Shown here: one piece after another, positions 13,823 through 17,932 of the stretch
Position numbering within the stretch: position 1 is the first letter of the stretch
How the letters are laid out: every line of letters starts with the position of its first letter
Origin: an uncultured Clostridia bacterium
GTDB lineage: Bacteria > Bacillota > Clostridia > Christensenellales > Borkfalkiaceae
NCBI GenBank assembly: GCA_905235815.1
Contig: CAJOMT010000042.1
Span: 1 to 17,932, forward strand
Reading direction: 5' to 3'
Length of the DNA stretch: 17,932 nt
Position numbers and translations under genes: made by a program
Notes under the pieces: model-generated
What the model was told of the DNA's origin: nothing
Databases searched by the model: none
What the model saw: only the letters and a program-made list of their open reading frames with translations

Positions 13823-14293
13823 ATGCCAAGAAGAGGAAACGTTCCAAAAAGAGACGTTTTGCCGGATCCTATATACGGCAGTAAAGTAGTTACCAAACTC
13901 GTAAATCAAGTTATGCTTGACGGAAAGAAAGGTACTGCTCAAACCATCGTGTACGATGCGTTGGAAAAGGCTCAAAACAAACTCGGCGTCGACGCAATGG
14001 ATATTTTCAATCAAGCGATGGCGAACGTTATGCCCGTTCTCGAAGTAAAGGCGAGAAGGGTAGGCGGTTCGAACTATCAGGTGCCCATTGAAATAAGACC
14101 CGAAAGAAGACAGACTCTTGCAATCCGCTGGATAGTGGCGAGCGCAAGAAAGAGAAGCGACCGTGAGATGAGCAATAAACTTGCAAGTGAACTCATGGAC
14201 GCATACAACAACACCGGCGGCGCTGTTAAGAAGAAAGAAGACACGCACAGAATGGCGGAAGCGAACAAGGCATTCGCACATTACCGCTGGTAA
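13823..14293 (+). CDS. rpsG: 30S ribosomal protein S7
   Basis: This is a 156-residue protein of standard length. It is a primary 16S rRNA 3'-domain binder that nucleates head assembly and lines the E site. Signatures: MPRRGNVPKRDVLPDP at the N-terminus, KGTAQTIVYDAL, the RRVGGSNYQVPIE beta-hairpin, RRQTLAIRWIV and the HRMAEANKAFAHYRW end. AAGGAGG (13808-13814) lies 8 nt before the ATG. It is preceded by a long structured spacer that may be its own binding site, and followed by fusA after 16 nt. Nothing in the protein looks unusual. Confidence 0.98.
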   Translation: MPRRGNVPKRDVLPDPIYGSKVVTKLVNQVMLDGKKGTAQTIVYDALEKAQNKLGVDAMDIFNQAMANVMPVLEVKARRVGGSNYQVPIEIRPERRQTLAIRWIVASARKRSDREMSNKLASELMDAYNNTGGAVKKKEDTHRMAEANKAFAHYRW

Positions 14294-14309
14294 TAGGAGT
14301 TAAATTTAT

Positions 14310-16397
14310 ATGCCAAGACAATTTGATTTAGAGCATACCAGAAATATCGGAATAATGGCGCATATCGACGCCGGTAAAACCACTACTACCGAAAGAATAT
14401 TGTTCTATACCGGAAAGACTCATAAACTCGGCGAAGTTCACGACGGCGCCGCTACTATGGACTTCATGGTACAAGAGCAGGAGAGAGGTATTACCATTGC
14501 GTCTGCGGCTACCACATGTTTCTGGAAAGGCAACAGAATAAACATTATCGATACTCCGGGCCACGTTGACTTTACGGTAGAAGTAGAAAGATCACTCAGA
14601 GTTTTGGACGGCGCTGTTGCGACGTTCTGCGCCAAGGGCGGCGTAGAACCCCAGTCCGAAACCGTATGGCGTCAAGCGGACAAGTATCACGTTCCCCGTA
14701 TTGCTTATGTAAATAAGATGGATATCAACGGTGCTAACTTTGACAACGCCGTTAATATGATGAGGGAAAGACTTAAAGCGAACGCTATGCCTATATGCCT
14801 TCCCGTCGGAAAGGAAGAAACTTTCTGCGGAATAATCGACCTCGTTGAAAACGATGCGATTATATATCACGACGATTTAGGTAAAGAATTTACGGTAGGA
14901 CCTATCCCGGCCGAATATGCCGCTGCCGCCGAAGAAGCGAGACAAGCGCTTATGGAGGCTTGCGCCGAACAAGACGACGCCTTAATGGAGAAATTCTTCG
15001 AAGAGGGCGAACTTTCGGTCGATGAAATGAAGAGGGCGCTGAGAAAGGCTACGCTTTCTATGTCTATCGTACCCGTTCTTTGCGGATCGAGTTATAAAAA
15101 CAGAGGCGTTCAACATCTTTTGGACGCAATAGTAGATTATCTTCCCAGCCCGCTGGACGTAGATCACGTAAAAGGTATCAATCCCGATACCGATCAGGAA
15201 GAGGAGAGAAAGACTTCGGATAACGAGCCGTTTGCAGGTCTTGCATTCAAGATCGTAGCGGATCCGTTCGTCGGTAAACTCGCATATTTCAGAGTTTATT
15301 CGGGCGTACTTTCTTCCGGTTCTTACGTTTACAACTCTACGAAAGAGAAGAAAGAAAGAGTCGGCAGACTTCTTTTGATGCATGCAAACCACAGAGAAGA
15401 AATCGAGGACATTTATTCGGGAGATATTTGTGCGATAGTCGGACTTAAAGAGACGACTACGGGCGATACGCTCTGCGACGAGAGTCACCCGATAATTCTC
15501 GAAAAGATGGAATTCCCCGAACCGGTTATCCAAGTCGCAATCGAACCCAAGACGAAAGCAGGTCAGGAAAAGATGACGTTAGCGCTTTTGAAACTTGCCG
15601 AAGAAGATCCGACTTTCAAGTTCTATACCGATAAAGAAACAGGTCAGACGATAATCGCAGGAATGGGCGAACTTCACCTTGAAATCATAGTCGACAGATT
15701 GCTCAGAGAATTCAAAGTCGAGGCAACGGTCGGCAAACCGCAAGTTTCTTATAAAGAAACGTTCAGAAAAGCGGTTGAAGCGGAAGGAATGTATAAAAGA
15801 CAATCCGGCGGTAAAGGTCAGTACGGACATTGCCGCGTAAGATTCGAGCCGTTAGAGCCGGGTCAAGGATTTGAGTTCCAGGACGAAACGGTCGGCGGAT
15901 CTATTCCGAAAGAATATATCGAACCGGTCAGAAAAGGTATCGAAGAAGCTGCGAAAAACGGATATTTGGCAGGCTACGAGATGGTTGACTTCAAAGCGAC
16001 CGTTTACGACGGATCGTATCACGAAGTAGACTCGTCCGAAATGGCGTTCAAGATTGCGGGTTCTCTCGCATTTAAAGACGGTATGAAGAAGGCTAATCCG
16101 GTACTTCTCGAACCTATCATGAAGGTAGAAATCGTAACCCCCGAAGATTATTTCGGCGACCTTATGGGTAACGTATCTTCGAGGAGAGGTACTATTCTCG
16201 GAACAGAGGATAGAAACGGCTCCAAGGTTATCGATTCGTACGTTCCGCTTTCCGAAATGTTCGGCTATGCAACGGATTTGAGATCGAGAACTCAAGGCAG
16301 AGGTCAGTTCACAATGCAATTCGACCACTTCTCCGAGTGCCCGAAATCCATTTCCGAAAAGATTATAGGCGAGCGTGCCGTTAAACACGACGACTGA
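14310..16397 (+). CDS. fusA: Elongation factor G
   Basis: This is a 695-residue translational GTPase that drives tRNA-mRNA translocation and, with RRF, ribosome recycling. The G domain has AHIDAGKTTT (17-26), DTPGH (81-85) and NKMD (135-138), and switch I has RGITI. Domain III contains GMGELHLEII, domain IV starts near YKETFRKAVE and contains the GGKGQYGH block, and domain V ends with QFTMQFDHFSECP. Length and motifs match canonical EF-G rather than the EF-G2 or tetracycline-protection branches. AGGAG (14295-14299) lies 10 nt before the ATG. It is 16 nt after rpsG, so it is co-transcribed. A 145-nt spacer with two hairpins and a possible promoter separates it from tuf. Confidence 0.98.
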   Translation: MPRQFDLEHTRNIGIMAHIDAGKTTTTERILFYTGKTHKLGEVHDGAATMDFMVQEQERGITIASAATTCFWKGNRINIIDTPGHVDFTVEVERSLRVLDGAVATFCAKGGVEPQSETVWRQADKYHVPRIAYVNKMDINGANFDNAVNMMRERLKANAMPICLPVGKEETFCGIIDLVENDAIIYHDDLGKEFTVGPIPAEYAAAAEEARQALMEACAEQDDALMEKFFEEGELSVDEMKRALRKATLSMSIVPVLCGSSYKNRGVQHLLDAIVDYLPSPLDVDHVKGINPDTDQEEERKTSDNEPFAGLAFKIVADPFVGKLAYFRVYSGVLSSGSYVYNSTKEKKERVGRLLLMHANHREEIEDIYSGDICAIVGLKETTTGDTLCDESHPIILEKMEFPEPVIQVAIEPKTKAGQEKMTLALLKLAEEDPTFKFYTDKETGQTIIAGMGELHLEIIVDRLLREFKVEATVGKPQVSYKETFRKAVEAEGMYKRQSGGKGQYGHCRVRFEPLEPGQGFEFQDETVGGSIPKEYIEPVRKGIEEAAKNGYLAGYEMVDFKATVYDGSYHEVDSSEMAFKIAGSLAFKDGMKKANPVLLEPIMKVEIVTPEDYFGDLMGNVSSRRGTILGTEDRNGSKVIDSYVPLSEMFGYATDLRSRTQGRGQFTMQFDHFSECPKSISEKIIGERAVKHDD

Positions 16398-16409
16398 TAA
16401 TTAAACGTC

Positions 16410-16459
16410 GGCAACTACGATAAGTTGCCCTATAAGTCGATTAAACGGTAGTTTAGTCG
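16410..16459 (+). promoter_or_regulatory. Two hairpins in the fusA-tuf spacer
   Basis: GGCAACT/AGTTGCC (16410-16416, 16423-16429; 7 bp, 6-nt loop) and CGATTAAAC/GTTTAGTCG (16438-16446, 16451-16459; 9 bp with one wobble, 4-nt loop). Neither is followed by a T-run, so these are more likely RNA-processing or stability elements than terminators. Confidence 0.45.
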
Positions 16460-16470
16460 CAATCAAACGG

Positions 16471-16501
16471 TTATTATACTCGCTTCAGTGCGGTATATAA
16501 T
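16471..16501 (+). promoter_or_regulatory. Possible internal promoter for tuf
   Basis: A perfect TATAAT box (16496-16501) lies 41 bp before the tuf ATG. The -35 region is poor: TTATTA at 16471-16476 with a 19-bp spacer is the best I can find. An extra promoter would suit the very high demand for EF-Tu, but the case rests mainly on the -10 box. Confidence 0.35.
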
Positions 16502-16542
16502 ACAATAAAAAAATAAAATTTATTTGGAGGAAACAAAACACT

Positions 16543-17763
16543 ATGGCTAAAGCTAAATTCGACAGAAGTTTGCCCCACGTTAACATCGGTACTATCGGCC
16601 ACGTTGACCACGGCAAGACTACTTTAACTGCTGCTATAACTATGGTTATGGCTTGTAAAGGCGACGCTGAAGCGATGAGATATGATCAAATCGATAAAGC
16701 GCCCGAAGAAAAGGCAAGAGGTATTACGATAAATACCGCTCACGTTGAGTACAAGACTGACAAACGTCACTATGCTCACGTTGACTGCCCGGGACACGCA
16801 GACTACGTTAAGAACATGATCACCGGTGCCGCTCAAATGGACGGCGCAGTACTCGTTGTTGCTGCTACCGACGGTCCGATGCCGCAAACCAGAGAGCACA
16901 TTCTTCTTGCTCGTCAGGTTGGCGTTCCCTATATTATCGTATTCCTTAACAAGACCGATCAAGTAGACGATCCCGAACTTTTGGAACTCGTTGAAATGGA
17001 AGTAAGAGGTCTTTTGGACGAATACGGATTCCCCGGCGACGATACTCCTATCATCAAGGGTTCTGCGCTTAAAGCGCTTGAAAAAGCATCTTCCGGCGCA
17101 AGCAAAGAAGAAATTCTTGCTGCTCCCGAATGCGCTTGCATTTTGGAACTTATGGACGCTATCGACAACTATATACCGACTCCGGAAAGAGACGACGCTA
17201 AGCCGTTCCTTCTTCCCGTAGAAGACGTATTCACGATTTCCGGTCGTGGTACTGTTGCTACCGGTAGAGTTGAGAGAGGTGTTGCTCACGTAGGCGATCC
17301 CATTGAAATCGTTGGTCTTCAAGACAAGCCTTCGACTTCGGTTATTACCGGACTTGAAATGTTCAGAAAGTCTTTGGATGAAGCAATGGCAGGTGATAAC
17401 GTAGGTGCTCTTCTTCGTGGTATCGACAGAAACGGTATCGAAAGAGGTCAAGTTATAACTAAACCGGGTACTGTAACCGCTCATACCGAATTCAGCGGTC
17501 AAGTTTACGTCTTGACTAAAGAAGAAGGTGGTAGACACACTCCGTTCTTCAACAACTATCGTCCTCAGTTCTATTTCAGAACTACCGACGTTACCGGAAC
17601 TATTAAACTTCCCGAAGGCGTAGAAATGGTAATGCCCGGCGACCACGTTACTATCGACGTTGCGCTCATTACTCCTATCGCTTGCGAAGAAGGTTTGAGA
17701 TTCGCTATTCGTGAAGGCGGCAGAACCGTTGGTTCGGGCGTTGTTTCGAAGATAATCAAATAA
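16543..17763 (+). CDS. tuf: Elongation factor Tu
   Basis: This is a 406-residue GTPase that delivers aminoacyl-tRNA to the ribosome. The G domain has GHVDHGKT (19-26), RGITINTAH, DCPGH (81-85) and NKTD (136-139). Domain 2 starts near KPFLLPVEDVF and domain 3 ends with RFAIREGGRTVGSGVVSKIIK. It is about 12 residues longer than E. coli EF-Tu because of an extra stretch of about 11 residues after SALKALE (about residues 176-197), rich in Ala, Ser, Lys and Glu with two Cys. GGAGG (16526-16530) lies 12 nt before the ATG, a long spacing. It is the last gene of the str operon and is closed by two terminators. Confidence 0.98.
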   Translation: MAKAKFDRSLPHVNIGTIGHVDHGKTTLTAAITMVMACKGDAEAMRYDQIDKAPEEKARGITINTAHVEYKTDKRHYAHVDCPGHADYVKNMITGAAQMDGAVLVVAATDGPMPQTREHILLARQVGVPYIIVFLNKTDQVDDPELLELVEMEVRGLLDEYGFPGDDTPIIKGSALKALEKASSGASKEEILAAPECACILELMDAIDNYIPTPERDDAKPFLLPVEDVFTISGRGTVATGRVERGVAHVGDPIEIVGLQDKPSTSVITGLEMFRKSLDEAMAGDNVGALLRGIDRNGIERGQVITKPGTVTAHTEFSGQVYVLTKEEGGRHTPFFNNYRPQFYFRTTDVTGTIKLPEGVEMVMPGDHVTIDVALITPIACEEGLRFAIREGGRTVGSGVVSKIIK

Positions 17764-17777
17764 TTTACTGACAAGCT

Positions 17778-17812
17778 AAAAAAAAGGATTGAGAATTTCT
17801 CAATCCTTTTTT
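17778..17812. terminator. tuf terminator, bidirectional
   Basis: Stem GGATTGAGA/TCTCAATCC (17786-17794, 17798-17806), 3-nt loop, flanked by A8 on the left and T6 on the right, which extend the pairing to about 15 bp. It has the form to stop both tuf and the convergent gene from the right. Confidence 0.93.
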
Positions 17813-17817
17813 CGTTT

Positions 17818-17856
17818 GCGGAGGGGGTTAAGACAATAACCCGACTCCGCTTTTTT
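17818..17856 (+). terminator. Second tandem terminator after tuf
   Basis: Stem GCGGAG/CTCCGC (17818-17823, 17845-17850) with inner GGGTTA/TAACCC (17825-17830, 17837-17842), then T6 (17851-17856). It acts as a back-up stop for the highly expressed tuf transcript. The T-run overlaps the stop codon of the convergent gene. Confidence 0.88.
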
Positions 17857-17932
17857 AACGTTTGAACAATTCAAACATCTCTTTTAAAAGATTTCCGACT
17901 TCGCTCGGCTGAGCCTCACACAATAATTCTTG
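17855..17932 (-). CDS. 3' end of unidentified convergent gene (partial)
   Basis: The - strand frame is open from the right edge to TAA at 17857-17855, giving 25 residues: QELLCEAQPSEVG followed by NLLKEMFELFKR. The pattern is amphipathic helix with Leu, Glu and Lys, like a natural C-terminus. It converges with tuf, and the bidirectional terminator at 17778-17812 fits it. No family can be named from so few residues. Too short to be certain that it is coding. Confidence 0.45.
   Translation of the reverse strand, partial: QELLCEAQPSEVGNLLKEMFELFKR

Noticed and set aside
16624..17646. Long open frame on the - strand opposite tuf (340 codons)
   Set aside because: It is a mirror of the biased codon use of tuf; its translation is Ser/Asn/Phe-rich with no domain, ribosome site or promoter. 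Similar long frames opposite fusA and the GH gene were rejected for the same reason.

Overview
The window looks like a chromosomal segment of a Gram-positive, low-to-moderate-GC Clostridia-type bacterium. Evidence: AGGAGG-type Shine-Dalgarno sites, TTGACA/TATAAT promoters, Lys-rich signal peptides, one Bacillota-type lipobox, Rho-independent terminators and a compact rpsL-rpsG-fusA-tuf cluster. The surface proteins and the glycoside hydrolase suggest a gut or other glycan-degrading lifestyle. Assignment below class level is inference. No tRNA, rRNA, CRISPR array, insertion sequence or phage gene was recognised.

Region A (1-7855, + strand) is an accessory carbohydrate locus. It starts with the 3' end of a large beta-sandwich protein. 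Then come a signal-peptide surface protein with an InlB-type B repeat and a Cys-containing C-terminal membrane tail, an exported metallo-beta-lactamase-fold hydrolase (overlapping the previous gene by 1 nt), a cytosolic SGNH esterase, a large cytosolic GH106-like glycoside hydrolase and a divergent RpiB/LacAB-family sugar-phosphate isomerase. The likely theme is binding or trimming of a glycan outside the cell, then de-esterification, hydrolysis and isomerisation inside. No transporter, kinase or regulator lies in the window and the substrate is not known.

Region B (7856-11480) is housekeeping. ychF (- strand) ends convergently with the carbohydrate operon across a shared terminator. It is divergent from argS across a 126-bp spacer with back-to-back promoters. 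argS overlaps a HAD phosphatase gene by 1 nt.

Region C (11481-13264) has a lipoprotein of unknown function behind a consensus sigma-A-type promoter, a small single-pass membrane protein and a strong terminator. A 445-bp gap follows, holding the promoter and structured leader of the str operon.

Region D (13265-17932) is the str operon: rpsL, rpsG, fusA, tuf. Its gaps are unusually long and structured, 186 nt between rpsL and rpsG and 145 nt between fusA and tuf. Two tandem terminators follow tuf, then the 3' end of an unidentified convergent gene.

The main points for follow-up are the possible Cys-type surface-sorting tail, the mixed exported/cytosolic glycan operon, an RpiB-family protein lacking two usual active-site histidines, S12 with Arg at position 88 (the lysine site linked to streptomycin), candidate RNA regulation in the rpsL leader and rpsL-rpsG spacer, and an 11-residue insertion in EF-Tu.
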